Positions 25,679 through 34,602 of a stretch of DNA of 64,000 bases are shown piece by piece. The position numbers were made by a program, and so were the translations under genes. Below the pieces are notes generated by a model. That model was not told where the DNA came from. It saw only the letters and a program-made list of their open reading frames with translations, and made no database searches. The stretch is taken from assembly GCF_017377655.1 (NCBI RefSeq), contig NZ_JAFREL010000007.1:1-64000 (forward strand), written 5' to 3'. The DNA comes from Candidatus Enterococcus ferrettii (lineage in GTDB: Bacteria > Bacillota > Bacilli > Lactobacillales > Enterococcaceae). Each line of letters starts with the position of its first letter. Within the stretch, counting starts at the first letter, position 1.

Positions 25679-26418
25679 CTTTTAACTAGTGGTGAGTCCG
25701 GTACTAAGTAATAGATCAATTGATAACAAACCGTTTGAAAGTTCAGCTGTGTTTCGGACAGACCAAAGATTTTTTCAGCAATTTGATTTATTTTCTTCAA
25801 AGAGAGCTCCTTTTCAAAATAAGCTTCAAAAAAATCGCGTGTTACTTCTTCGCTGTAAGTAAACGTAAAGTCTTGAGAATTGTAAGAGATACCGCTCTCT
25901 TTTAGGATTTGTTTGTAGTTTTCCATTAGATTCGGCTTTGTATCTGTTTCTTCATAAGGTGAAAAGAGATTATCAGTTTGTTGAACTAATCTAAAAATCA
26001 AGCACCAACGATGGCTTTGAGCAGTGAAGGCTAAAAGGTCTTCTTTGGTAAGCAAGACAGGATTCATGGCGGTAAAGACCACATCAAAGGTTTCAGTAGC
26101 AGACTGGAAAAACCTTTCTTGATCTTGATGAACAAAAGCCACATCAGAATCCTGCAGCTTCGTTTTCGCAATCTCCAGCATTTCATTAGAAATATCCACT
26201 AACGTATAGTGGCCAACAGTATCTTGAAACTCCGCTAAATAGCGTCCGCTTCCTCCAGCTAAATCAAGAAAAGAATGAGCAGGCAAAATCGCTTGTTGCA
26301 AGAGGAATTGCTTTAATTTCTCAGCAATTGGAAACGGAGATTCCTGCTGAATCGTTTCATATTCCTCGGCAAATTCATCCCAAAATTGTTCAAGCTCATT
26401 TAAGTAATCATCGGTCAT
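25675..26418 (-). CDS. Class I SAM-dependent methyltransferase
   Basis: The 247-residue protein has the Rossmann-type methyltransferase core. Motif I is FLDLAGGSGRYLAEF (about 55-69), the acidic end of strand 2 lies in YTLVDISNEML (about 77-87), and motif IV is FDVVFTAMNPVL (about 114-125). A roughly 70-residue C-terminal extension is rich in aromatics. The substrate is unknown. No clear partner is adjacent: a VOC protein starts divergently after about 70 bp. AAGGAAG precedes ATG 26418. Confidence 0.8.
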   Translation of the reverse strand: MTDDYLNELEQFWDEFAEEYETIQQESPFPIAEKLKQFLLQQAILPAHSFLDLAGGSGRYLAEFQDTVGHYTLVDISNEMLEIAKTKLQDSDVAFVHQDQERFFQSATETFDVVFTAMNPVLLTKEDLLAFTAQSHRWCLIFRLVQQTDNLFSPYEETDTKPNLMENYKQILKESGISYNSQDFTFTYSEEVTRDFFEAYFEKELSLKKINQIAEKIFGLSETQLNFQTVCYQLIYYLVPDSPLVKS

Positions 26419-26486
26419 GAGACTTCCTTCTTTCTGTCGAATAGTATACCATTAGTGGTAATAGAGAAAAAGAAAAGAGGAATTGG

Positions 26487-26870
26487 ATGAAAATCGAGCA
26501 CGTAGCAATGTATGTCCATGATTTAGAAGGAATGCGAGAATTTTTTGAAACATATTTTGAAGCAAAAAGTAATGATCAGTATCATAATCCTAAAACGGGT
26601 CTGAAAACGTATTTCCTTAGCTTTGACGATGGTTCACGATTAGAATTAATGACCAGACCTGAGATTGAGGGGGCAGCGCCTGCTTTATATCAAGCAGGAC
26701 TGATCCATTTAGCTTTTAGTGTTGGCAGCAAAGAAAAGGTTGATGAATTGACGAAACGTTTCTTAGCCGATGGGTATCAAGTATTGTCTGGTCCGCGCAC
26801 TACTGGGGATGGGTACTATGAATCGGCAATTGTAGCAATGGAAGGAATTCAGGTTGAGATAACTGAATAA
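26487..26870 (+). CDS. VOC (glyoxalase/bleomycin-resistance) family protein
   Basis: This 127-residue single-domain vicinal-oxygen-chelate protein has two beta-alpha-beta-beta-beta modules. Possible metal ligands are His5 in KIEHVAMYV, Glu54-type acid in GSRLELMTRP, His75-type in GLIHLAFSVG and Glu near the end in IQVEITE, the glyoxalase I-like 2-His/2-Glu order. The C-terminal SGPRTTGDGYYES is common in this subgroup. Whether it is a lactoylglutathione lyase, an isomerase or a resistance protein cannot be decided. It has its own terminator. Confidence 0.8.
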   Translation: MKIEHVAMYVHDLEGMREFFETYFEAKSNDQYHNPKTGLKTYFLSFDDGSRLELMTRPEIEGAAPALYQAGLIHLAFSVGSKEKVDELTKRFLADGYQVLSGPRTTGDGYYESAIVAMEGIQVEITE

Positions 26871-26882
26871 ATAAAATGATTG

Positions 26883-26912
26883 AAGGCAGGCTGCGGCTTG
26901 TCTTTTTTCTTT
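26883..26912 (+). terminator. Terminator of the VOC gene
   Basis: AAGGCAGGC (26883-26891) pairs with GCTTGTCTT (26896-26904), with two G-U pairs and a 4-nt loop, followed by more T. Confidence 0.6.
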
Positions 26913-27000
26913 ATTTCCATAGAAAATTGAATATAACTGCACAAACTATCTAGAAAGTTCTTTACTTGTTGAATAACATATGTAATAATTCAGTTGAGAT

Positions 27001-27015
27001 TGAGAATCATTATCA
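27001..27015 (+). promoter_or_regulatory. Fur box upstream of the ABC half-transporter pair
   Basis: TGAGAATCATTATCA matches 14 of 15 positions of the Bacillus Fur 7-1-7 consensus TGATAATNATTATCA. It is also extended as TTGA/TCAA on both sides. It lies 24 nt before the first ABC gene, where it could block transcription or its start when iron is plentiful. Confidence 0.75.
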
Positions 27016-27039
27016 ATTAAAGTTTTTGGAGGAATTCGT

Positions 27040-28770
27040 ATGGAAAAGGCAAGCGTTGGGTATTTGTTTAAATTGGCTGGAAAATCCAGTATTTTGCTGC
27101 TGTTTTCTGCCATTTTTAGTATTATTTCGGGAATTATGGATTTTGTGCCGTTAGTGATGTTGTATCGTGTGCTGATGTTTCTGTTTGGGAATAATCCCAA
27201 TATTGACTTGGCGATGCAATATGCCATATATGCAGGGATAGCTATTATTGTGAAGTTTGTAGCGATGTTGATCAGTGGTTCATTGTCTCATATTGGGGCT
27301 TTTAATACGTTATATGAAATTCGTAAACGACTGAGTATTCATATTGCTACATTGAATTTGGGTTTTTTCACTAAAACAACTTCTGGAAAGCTGAAGAAAA
27401 CCATCATTGAAGACACCGAACGGATTGAAACGATGTTGGCTCATCAGGTACCAGATTTGGCCAAGGCCTTAGTGGTTCCGATTTTGATGTTTGGTTATTT
27501 ATGTACGCTGCATGTCGGGTTGGCCTTATGTCTGCTTATCCCGATTGTAATTGGAGCTGTTGTGTTGGCTGTTGGAATGCGTTCCAGCGGGAAATACATG
27601 AGCTGGTATCATAAGCTGGTTGGTCAGTTGAATTCTTCTATTATGCAGTTTATCAATGGGATGAATGTCATGAAATCCTTTAATGTAACTGCGAAAGGCT
27701 TCAAGCAGTATTCTGAAACGGTAGAGGAATACCATGAAATGTGGACGGACTGTACCCGCGCACAAGCATGGCCCTATGGACTATTTATGGTTCTAATTGA
27801 ATCTGGTTTATTGTTTAGCTTTCCAATAGGGGGCTGGTTGTATTTACAGGGCAGTGTTGATTTACCGACTTATTTATTTTTCTTGATCATGAGTATTGTT
27901 TTTCTTTCTTCCTTAAAAAGTTTAAGCGGATTTGCGGTGGCGATCAGTCAGATTTTGACTGGAACAGAAAAAATCAAGGATATTATGGATTTGCCGCAGC
28001 AAGGCTTTGGTTCTACTCATCAGGTGCTGAATCAAGTGGAGGTTGCTTTTGAAAAGGTTCATTTTTCTTATGAGGAGGATGAAGTACTGCATGATGTTTC
28101 GTTAACGATCCCAGCCAATACGCTAACGGCCTTTGTAGGGGTATCTGGTTCAGGGAAATCAACAACAGCCCAATTGGTTCCGCGTTTTTGGGATATTCAA
28201 AAAGGTCAGATTCGTTTAAATGGTCAATCGATTGATACCTTCGACGAGTCGAGCTTAATGGAATCCATGAGCTTTGTTTTTCAGGATGCATTTATGCTGA
28301 GTGATACCATTCGCATGAACATTTTGGTTGGTAAAGATGAGGCAACGGAAGAGGAAGTTCAGGCGGCAGCCAAGGCGGCTCAGATTCATGAATTTATCAT
28401 GAGTTTGCCAGATGGCTACGATACAGTAATGGGCGAAGCGGGCATAAAAATGTCTGGCGGGGAAAAACAACGGATTTGTATCGCTCGAGCTATCTTGAAG
28501 GATGCACCGCTGGTAATTTTCGATGAAGCGACCAGCTTTACCGATATTGAAAATGAGCGGAAGATTCAGCTGGCGTTAAATGAGCTGCTGCAAAATAAAA
28601 CAACGATCATGATTGCTCATCGTCTGAATACTATTAAGCATGCCGATCAGATTTGTGTCTTTGACGAAGGAAGGATTATCGAGCGGGGAACGCATGAAGA
28701 GCTGCTGCATCGTAAAGGAAGCTACGCGAAGCTGTGGGCTATCTATGCAGAGGAGGGTCAAAATGATTAG
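27040..28770 (+). CDS. ABC half-transporter, ATPase-permease fusion, iron-regulated (first of pair)
   Basis: These 576 residues form an exporter-fold half-transporter. Six membrane helices (about 15-305) precede an ATPase domain (about 330-570) with Walker A GVSGSGKST, the signature MSGGEKQ and Walker B LVIFDEATS. The second gene overlaps by 8 nt and encodes a similar chain, so the product is a heterodimer. A near-perfect Fur box lies directly upstream. Exporter-fold pairs of this kind that import ferric siderophores are known (YbtPQ, IrtAB), so siderophore import is a reasonable inference. GGAGGAATTCGT precedes ATG 27040. Confidence 0.85.
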   Translation: MEKASVGYLFKLAGKSSILLLFSAIFSIISGIMDFVPLVMLYRVLMFLFGNNPNIDLAMQYAIYAGIAIIVKFVAMLISGSLSHIGAFNTLYEIRKRLSIHIATLNLGFFTKTTSGKLKKTIIEDTERIETMLAHQVPDLAKALVVPILMFGYLCTLHVGLALCLLIPIVIGAVVLAVGMRSSGKYMSWYHKLVGQLNSSIMQFINGMNVMKSFNVTAKGFKQYSETVEEYHEMWTDCTRAQAWPYGLFMVLIESGLLFSFPIGGWLYLQGSVDLPTYLFFLIMSIVFLSSLKSLSGFAVAISQILTGTEKIKDIMDLPQQGFGSTHQVLNQVEVAFEKVHFSYEEDEVLHDVSLTIPANTLTAFVGVSGSGKSTTAQLVPRFWDIQKGQIRLNGQSIDTFDESSLMESMSFVFQDAFMLSDTIRMNILVGKDEATEEEVQAAAKAAQIHEFIMSLPDGYDTVMGEAGIKMSGGEKQRICIARAILKDAPLVIFDEATSFTDIENERKIQLALNELLQNKTTIMIAHRLNTIKHADQICVFDEGRIIERGTHEELLHRKGSYAKLWAIYAEEGQND

Positions 28771-30526
28771 TATCATTCGAAATGTGAAGGCTGTTACTGG
28801 GGACAATATAAAGCTGTTGTATAAACCGATTGTGTTGTCGATTTTCGATGCCTTTTTGAATATGGTCTTTTATTCAGTCATGATTTTGGCAATTGTAAAT
28901 TTGGTGTCTCAGCAATTTACTGAGACGTTTTTCTTCCAAGGTTTGGCAGTGTTGGCAACCGTTTTTGTTATTCGGGCAATTTTGGCACGGTATGTTTTTT
29001 ACTCACTGCAGATGAACAGTTCGGCAATTGCCACTGACTTACGTTTAAAATTGGCTGAGCATGTTCGCGGATTGAACTCGGGATATTTCAATCAGAACAG
29101 TGTCGGACGGTTAACCAGCTACTTTTCTACCGATATTTCTGATTTTGAGCAGGTATTGTCTCACAATTTAACGGATTTTATTCGGGCAATGTTCAGTGTG
29201 GGTGTCTGCATGCTGGGCGCCTTGATCATTGATTTTCGTTTTGCTGGGGTGATGGTGGTAATGATTCTGGTTGCTTTACCTTTAATGATTAAAGGAGGGG
29301 CGGTTGGACATAAGATTGCACCTGAGCATCGGGAAAAAATGAACGATGTGATTTCTCGCGTGGTTGAATACATTAACGGAATTAAAACCTTCCGCTTGTA
29401 TCAGCTGACAGGAACAAAATTCAAACGGTTGGATCATTCCTTTAATGAATTTAAAAAGTCATCGATTCGAGTGGAATTATCCATGATGCCCTATGTCATG
29501 ATCTTTTCAACTATTGTTTCTTTTATGATTCCGGTGGCGCTGATTTGGGGAACTAATCTGCTGCTGCAAGGTAATACATCACCAGAACAATACATTGCCG
29601 TATTGATGCTGAGTGTATCGACCTCTAGTCAGTTAATGGTAATTGGCATGCTGTATCCAGAACTAAAATACATTGCTAAATCTGCGGATAATTTGCGGCA
29701 GATTTTTGAAACACAGCCGTTGCCTTATACGAAGGAAAGCTTTGAGGGGATGGATCACCAAATTGACTTCAAAGATGTCTCTTTTAGCTATGAAAATGAT
29801 GTTCCAGTATTGAAGAATTTAACATTTACAGTAGAGGATGGCAAAACGACTGCGTTAGTCGGACCTTCCGGCTCTGGTAAATCAACAGTGATCAGTTTAA
29901 TTTCACGTTTCTGGGATGTCTCAACAGGAACCATCACAATTGGTGGTGAGAATGTCCGAGAAATTCGCCCCGATGCTTTAACAGAAGAGATTACCTGTGT
30001 ACTGCAGGATGTTTACTTGTTCAATGATACGATTTTGAACAATATTCGGATTGCCAAACCAGGGGCCTCTATGGAGGAGGTAGTCAAGGCTAGTCGGTTA
30101 GCTAATTGTCATGAGTTTATTATGCAGCTGGAGAATGGCTATGATACGATGGTGGGTGAGGGCGGCTCAACCTTAAGCGGTGGAGAAAAACAACGGATAT
30201 CAATCGCTCGTGCTTTATTGAAGGATGCCCCAGTTGTACTGCTGGATGAATCCACCTCCAGCTTGGATGCTGACAATGAAAAGGAAATTAATTTGGCTTT
30301 GGATCGGTTGATGGCTGAAAAAACTGTTGTGGTTATTGCTCATCGCTTGAATACAATTATTAACGCTGATCAAATCATTGTTCTTTCGGATGGCGAGATT
30401 TTGGAAAAGGGTAATCACCAGGAGCTTTGTCAAATGAAGGGCTGGTATGCCAAAATGATCCACGAACAAAAGGTTGCTCGAACTTGGGTAGTTGGAGAAC
30501 CGATGGAATTAGAAGAAGCAAAATAA
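28763..30526 (+). CDS. ABC half-transporter, ATPase-permease fusion, iron-regulated (second of pair)
   Basis: This 587-residue partner of the preceding half-transporter has the same order: six membrane helices (about 18-310), then an ATPase with Walker A GPSGSGKST, signature LSGGEKQ and Walker B VVLLDESTS. I chose ATG 28763 because AGGAGGG (28751-28757) lies just before it and the protein then starts at MISIIRNVKAV. The in-frame ATG at 28640 lies deep inside the first gene. The 8-nt overlap implies coupled translation and a heterodimer. The aspartate-to-glutamate switch region is normal in both chains. The role is inferred from the shared Fur box. Confidence 0.85.
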   Translation: MISIIRNVKAVTGDNIKLLYKPIVLSIFDAFLNMVFYSVMILAIVNLVSQQFTETFFFQGLAVLATVFVIRAILARYVFYSLQMNSSAIATDLRLKLAEHVRGLNSGYFNQNSVGRLTSYFSTDISDFEQVLSHNLTDFIRAMFSVGVCMLGALIIDFRFAGVMVVMILVALPLMIKGGAVGHKIAPEHREKMNDVISRVVEYINGIKTFRLYQLTGTKFKRLDHSFNEFKKSSIRVELSMMPYVMIFSTIVSFMIPVALIWGTNLLLQGNTSPEQYIAVLMLSVSTSSQLMVIGMLYPELKYIAKSADNLRQIFETQPLPYTKESFEGMDHQIDFKDVSFSYENDVPVLKNLTFTVEDGKTTALVGPSGSGKSTVISLISRFWDVSTGTITIGGENVREIRPDALTEEITCVLQDVYLFNDTILNNIRIAKPGASMEEVVKASRLANCHEFIMQLENGYDTMVGEGGSTLSGGEKQRISIARALLKDAPVVLLDESTSSLDADNEKEINLALDRLMAEKTVVVIAHRLNTIINADQIIVLSDGEILEKGNHQELCQMKGWYAKMIHEQKVARTWVVGEPMELEEAK

Positions 30527-31261
30527 GCAGGAGGACTCTGGCTAATAGCGGGGGTTCATAAGGAAGTATTGGCTACGCTGGTTTTGCCGTTTGTAGGGGT
30601 TGCTCTTGAAAGTATAGCGGTATTCGGATTTTGCCCACATAGGTGAAGTGAATGTCGAGGGTAATGTGCTTCCTGTCATACTTCTTCACCGGGCTGTGTA
30701 CGAGTATCTTCGCTATCAATTCATTGCCAGATTTGAAGGATGCGGAAGTGCCAAAACCAAAAAAAGGTGAACGCAAATATATAATCTTTCGCCCAGTAGA
30801 TGGCGGGGAAAAAGAGCCATAACAAAACGCTGGAGCTGCCAATTTACTATGTCGTTTTTTCTTGTGGCTTTGATATACATGTTATAACAGATGCGTATGA
30901 CGGTTTCGACCCGGAAAGGCCAGAAAAAGAGTTTAAAAGCCATTTTTCCGAGGCCAAATGTGCTATTGACTATATCCGAAAGCTTTTTAATGGAAAAGGC
31001 AGAAAAAAGGGTGCTGAAATGCGTGATGATTTAAGGCTATTTCGAGGGTAGGTAGCATAAAACCCCTACCAGCACGGAAAAAGGGATTAAGGCGTTAAAA
31101 AATCCTGTAATCATGCGTTTTTTCGGGCAATAAAAACGGTTGAATCGTGACATCTCTTACCTGTTGTTCTGGGTGAGGGAATGTTATATAATCATATAAA
31201 TTGTTTCAATCTATAAAACAAATGCCTTAGTCAAAAATGAAGATGAAGGAAGGGTCAACAA
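30527..31261. other. Decayed mobile-element region with broken frames
   Basis: About 735 bp with higher GC than its surroundings and no intact gene. It holds a minus-strand serine-recombinase remnant (30605-30728). It also has a plus-strand frame at 30800-31051 with coding-like composition (ITDAYDGFDPERPEKEF) but no ribosome site, and a GGTAGG/CCTACC hairpin near 31049-31072. Further plus-strand coding-like residues lie around 30700-30822. The pieces look like leftovers of an integrative element acquired from elsewhere, because base composition and protein style differ from the host genes. Confidence 0.5.
30605..30728 (-). pseudogene. C-terminal remnant of a large serine recombinase
   Basis: The minus-strand frame here reads NELIAKILVHSPVKKYD and then ITLDIHFTYVGKI. 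This is the pattern of the final beta-strand region of large serine recombinases (the EKIVVHE...IDIYYNFVG block). No resolvase or zinc-ribbon domain remains upstream, so only the tail survives. Large serine recombinases integrate ICEs and phages, so this marks a former insertion. The identification rests on about 40 residues. Confidence 0.45.
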
Positions 31262-31543
31262 ATGAGATTTGCATTTATTATCTTAGGCGACTTTGACACG
31301 ACGGTCGATAAAGCAAGTATCCATCAAGAGACTGCGCAGATTATCGGTGTTTCCAGTGTTGAACAAGCTTGTATTGTGGCTGAAAAGTTGCACACAGACG
31401 GTGTGGATTGTATTGAATTATGTGGTGCATTCGGTGAAGATGGGGCGAATAAAATAATCGCTGCTACGAAAAATGAAATACCGATTGGGTACGTTGTTCA
31501 TTTTGAGAAGCAAAATGAACTGTTCGAAAAATTATTTGGTTAA
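31262..31543 (+). CDS. DUF6506 family protein
   Basis: The 93-residue soluble protein has the hallmarks of DUF6506: the start MRFAFIILGDFD, the core QIIGVSSVEQACIVAEKL (about 24-41), GVDCIELCGAFGEDGANKI (about 45-63) and PIGYVVHFEKQNELFEKLFG at the end. Function is unknown; many relatives lie next to regulators or on mobile elements. AAGGAAGGGTCAACAA lies before ATG 31262, and TATAAT-like sequences (31186-31200) could be its promoter. It sits inside a decayed mobile segment yet is intact, so it may be a surviving cargo gene. Confidence 0.75.
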   Translation: MRFAFIILGDFDTTVDKASIHQETAQIIGVSSVEQACIVAEKLHTDGVDCIELCGAFGEDGANKIIAATKNEIPIGYVVHFEKQNELFEKLFG

Positions 31544-32423
31544 TCTTCAAATGCTGCCCATCACTAATAGATACAGAATGCGTCCTACTCCTGTTCTTTC
31601 TTTGAGGTCGGGATCGTGGGGCACATAGCCACGCAACGTGTAGCAAATTTGCCAGAATATCATGATATTCACTGTCGTGTGAGTATGGATACCCAAAAGC
31701 GTGTCATAAAAAGGCTGTCTGCCGCCCTTGTTGTGGCGTTGGTTTTTTAATGACCTTGTACGCTTGGCAGGAGCCGATAGTTTTTCAACGGCTGGCTATA
31801 TGCTTTTGTTCTTTGGACAGCGGTCAAACCTTACACTTCTCTGTTTCTTAACGGCATGTGGTATGCACTATGTCAAAAAATAGAATACCAGGGACAGAGG
31901 ATATGGATGTCTTACAAAGACTACCGCTTTTATTTAAGCAGCATTCCAAGAAGTCTTTTGGCTGGCTTCATAAGACGATAGAGCAGGGAGCTGGTGCGCT
32001 CTGCTTTTTGCTGTGTTCTGGGCATTAGCGTATTCGTTAACTTATGAAATGGCAAATCACATCAAGATTGAAGAAATATTGAGATTTATCGATATTCATA
32101 CAAACTTAATAAATAACTAATTATCGGTAAATATCAAGATTCGGCAATATAATAACCCTGTTAATGACCCACGGTGCGTGGCCCATGTAATTATCGGCTA
32201 TATCGGCTTGCCACCCATATATGCAGCAAAAAACGCCCTGATTACGCAAGGCGTTTTTTTCGTCCACTTGGCTTAGTTTTGGGTGTTCGGATATTTACTT
32301 CCTTATCACCCTCTGGCTAAGGCTAGGGTCTTTTTGTAATTATAAATTCTCGTAGTTTTTGTAAATTATCATTACTATTGATAAAATGCAGATAGGATGA
32401 GAATTTACCGTGGGGGAAAAACG
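31544..32423. other. Gene-free 880-bp remnant of a mobile element
   Basis: No intact gene is visible. Short coding-like patches occur in several plus-strand frames, for example GIVGHIATQRVANLPEYHDI ending near 31750 and a 41-codon frame starting at 31902 (MDVLQRLPLLFKQ). All are cut by stops and have no convincing ribosome sites. A GC-richer block near 32161-32215 contains repeated ATCGGCT. The segment ends in a terminator at 32228-32259, and the promoter for the next gene must lie in 32330-32400. Confidence 0.45.
32228..32259 (+). terminator. Terminator within the mobile-element remnant
   Basis: AAAAAACGCC (32228-32237) pairs with GGCGTTTTTT (32250-32259) around a 12-nt loop, followed by one more T. 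It is strong and bidirectional although no intact gene lies next to it. Confidence 0.65.
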
Positions 32424-33425
32424 ATGAATATAAATAAACTTAACAAGACACTGACAGACATGGGGTTGTTTTTAGATTTTTCAGATATTCAGTTAGATAT
32501 CCCTTTAGCCTTCAAAGCGAAGTACGAACTTTCAAAAGGCATGCTCATAGAACCCCAGCTTTCATTTTTACTTATTAAGGAAAAACGTTCAGGATCAATT
32601 GAGGCATTTATAAAACAAGCAGAAGTGATGGGGAAGATTGCAGAGCTGCCCTATGTGCTAGTTTTTTCCGAAATTTCGAAGGAAACGAAAAAACTCTTAT
32701 TAAAAGCTAGAATTCCCTTTATGGATTACACAGGAAATCTTTTTCTTCCGCAGCTGGGAGCTGTATTGACGACAGAATTACCAGTTTTTAAGGATCAAAA
32801 GTTATCGCCTAGTGAACAATCGGTATTTATCTATTTGCTACTTAAGGAGACCACTACAATTATTCCTGCTCAAATTTCGGAGAAGCTACATCTTTCAATA
32901 GCTACGGTATATCGAGTATTGAAAAGTTTTACTAACAGAGAATGGCTACGTTCAAAGCATGGTCTTTATCAATTCAATCAAGGATTGAAAGATATTTTTC
33001 AAGAATCTTTGGATTTGCTGAACAATCCGGTTAAAAAATGCGTATTTATAAATAGGAACTACTTTAATCAATTAATGGATAATTGGATGTTTAAGCAGGA
33101 GCTTAATTTGGCTGGACTAGCGGCCTTAAGTAAGCTATCTATGTTGGATGACTCACCCCCTGCTTTTGCTATTTCAAAGAGAACGTATCAACAAATAATG
33201 AAAGGAGACCCTAGCGGAAAACAATTTATTTTGGACAAGAAAGTAAAAAATGATATTGAACTGCAATTATGGGAGTACGCTCCGTTATCTATAGTTGATT
33301 CATTAGTAGATCCTATTTCTTTATTGCTGTCGTTAAAAGACAACGATGATCCAAGAGTTGAAATTGAACTAGAAAACTTGGAGTCTAAGATTATAAAAAA
33401 GCTGGAGGAAAAGGATGCCGATTAA
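32424..33425 (+). CDS. AbiEi-like antitoxin / winged-helix regulator of a nucleotidyltransferase pair
   Basis: The 333-residue protein has an N-terminal domain of about 120 residues that ends with RIPFMDYTGNLFL. A winged helix follows at about 130-185 (SPSEQSVFIYLLL, then LHLSIATVYRVLKSFTNREWL), then a long C-terminal part. The central helix-turn-helix followed by a nucleotidyltransferase gene, overlapped by 11 nt, fits AbiE-type (type IV) antitoxins of the COG4861 kind. I chose ATG 32424 because GGGGGAAAAACG lies just before it; the in-frame start at 32397 lacks a site. Its partner is frameshifted, so the system may be dead or the antitoxin may act alone. Confidence 0.65.
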   Translation: MNINKLNKTLTDMGLFLDFSDIQLDIPLAFKAKYELSKGMLIEPQLSFLLIKEKRSGSIEAFIKQAEVMGKIAELPYVLVFSEISKETKKLLLKARIPFMDYTGNLFLPQLGAVLTTELPVFKDQKLSPSEQSVFIYLLLKETTTIIPAQISEKLHLSIATVYRVLKSFTNREWLRSKHGLYQFNQGLKDIFQESLDLLNNPVKKCVFINRNYFNQLMDNWMFKQELNLAGLAALSKLSMLDDSPPAFAISKRTYQQIMKGDPSGKQFILDKKVKNDIELQLWEYAPLSIVDSLVDPISLLLSLKDNDDPRVEIELENLESKIIKKLEEKDAD

Positions 33426-34154
33426 CGAAAGTCCAAAATTTTTAGCCGCGTTTAGTGGATTTGAAGCTTACTATGTTCTTATTGGTGGAACAGCAACAGC
33501 TATCGTTTTAGCTGAATACAATATAAACAGCCGAACTACTCGTGATTACAACATTGTTATTATGGATGAGCAGAAAGATCAAGCATTCTTTAAAGTAATA
33601 ACAAACTTTTTAGAAGAGGGAGAGTATGCTCCTGGTGTATCCGACAGAGAGGAAAGATTGTATCGGTTTACTAGTGTGAAGGAAGGGTATCCTAAAATGA
33701 TTGAATTGTTCTGCATTAGACCTTGCTGGTTAGCTGGATACGGAAGGATAGCCCAGTCCATTTTGAGGAAGATATGAGCCTCTCCGCTTTAGTATTAGAC
33801 CCAGAATATTATGATTTACTGAAGAAAGGTCGAAGGATAAGAAAGGGGTATTCTGTGCTGAACAATGAGTACCTGATTGTTTTTAAGGCCAAAGCTTGGC
33901 TGGACTTAACCAAAAGACGACAGGAAGGTGCGGCTGTTGACAGTAAGAATATAAAAAAGCACTTAAATGATATTGCACGATTAACTGGTTCAATTAAGAG
34001 TAGGGAAAAGGTAGCTATATCTAGACCTATTCAACAGGATATGAATAGTTTTTTTGAATTCTTGGAAAGTGATCTTTCCATCATTCCTCAAAACGAGGAT
34101 ATCCTTTTGGATCGACAGGAAATTTTTGAGCTGCTTAATGCTATGTTAAAATAA
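33415..34154 (+). pseudogene. AbiEii-like nucleotidyltransferase, frameshifted
   Basis: Frame one (33415-33777) carries the nucleotidyltransferase start: LIGGTATAIVLAEY, then NSRTTRDYNIVIMDE, the GG and acidic motif region. Frame zero (from about 33745 to 34154) carries the rest: KDSPVHFEEDMSLSALVLDPEYYDLL and the helical C terminus. Adding one A to the run at 33744-33745 would restore GYGKDSPVHFEED and one continuous protein of about 246 residues. So a single-base deletion has broken the toxin, or expression needs frameshifting. The expected DxD acid appears as DYN rather than DID, a further hint of decay. GGAGG precedes ATG 33415. Confidence 0.65.
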
Positions 34155-34185
34155 ATTCACAGAACATTATAATAGGAGGTTGCCA

Positions 34186-34602
34186 ATGGAAATCAGAGAA
34201 GCGAAGCAGGCGGAGCTGCGTCCATTTTTAGCAGAAATTTTTGCTGAACAATACCGTCAGTTTTTTTCACAAGAGATGGAAGAGGAAAAGGAAATAGCGC
34301 TGGGTGCTTGGCAGGAGGATCAGCTGCTGGGAGGAATTACTGCGAAGTATCAGTACCAAACCTTACATGTTTCTATGCTGGCGGTTGATAACAACTCTCG
34401 GCATTCCGGTGTGGGCAGTCAGCTGCTAAAGGCGATGGAGCAGAAAGCTTTTTCTTTAGGAATGAACACCATTACCTTAACTACTAAGGAATATCAGGCT
34501 GCTGATTTTTATTTGAAAAATGGTTACCAAAAATTTGCCCAGCTGGAAGATGTTCCGATGACTGGGATGACCAAATATTATTTTGTGAAAAGGAGAAAAT
34601 AA
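34186..34602 (+). CDS. GNAT family N-acetyltransferase
   Basis: The 138-residue single-domain acetyltransferase has its acetyl-CoA loop in NSRHSGVGSQLLKAME (about 69-84), after strand 4 (LHVSMLAVDN). The C-terminal half has LTTKEYQAADFYLKNGYQKF, typical of GNAT motif B. I chose ATG 34186 because AGGAGG lies 6 nt upstream; a TTG at 34180 overlaps that site. The substrate is unknown. The ACT-domain gene follows with no gap, so the two are coexpressed. Confidence 0.82.
   Translation: MEIREAKQAELRPFLAEIFAEQYRQFFSQEMEEEKEIALGAWQEDQLLGGITAKYQYQTLHVSMLAVDNNSRHSGVGSQLLKAMEQKAFSLGMNTITLTTKEYQAADFYLKNGYQKFAQLEDVPMTGMTKYYFVKRRK

Noticed and set aside
28640-28763. Longer N terminus of the second ABC half-transporter from ATG 28640
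   Set aside because: It would overlap the first gene by 130 bp in another frame, lacks a ribosome site and adds non-family sequence. ATG 28763 has a strong AGGAGGG.
30800-31051. An 83-codon plus-strand frame (GFDIHVITDAYDGF)
   Set aside because: Its composition looks coding, but it has no ribosome site, no recognised family and sits in decayed DNA. I kept it only as part of the remnant region.
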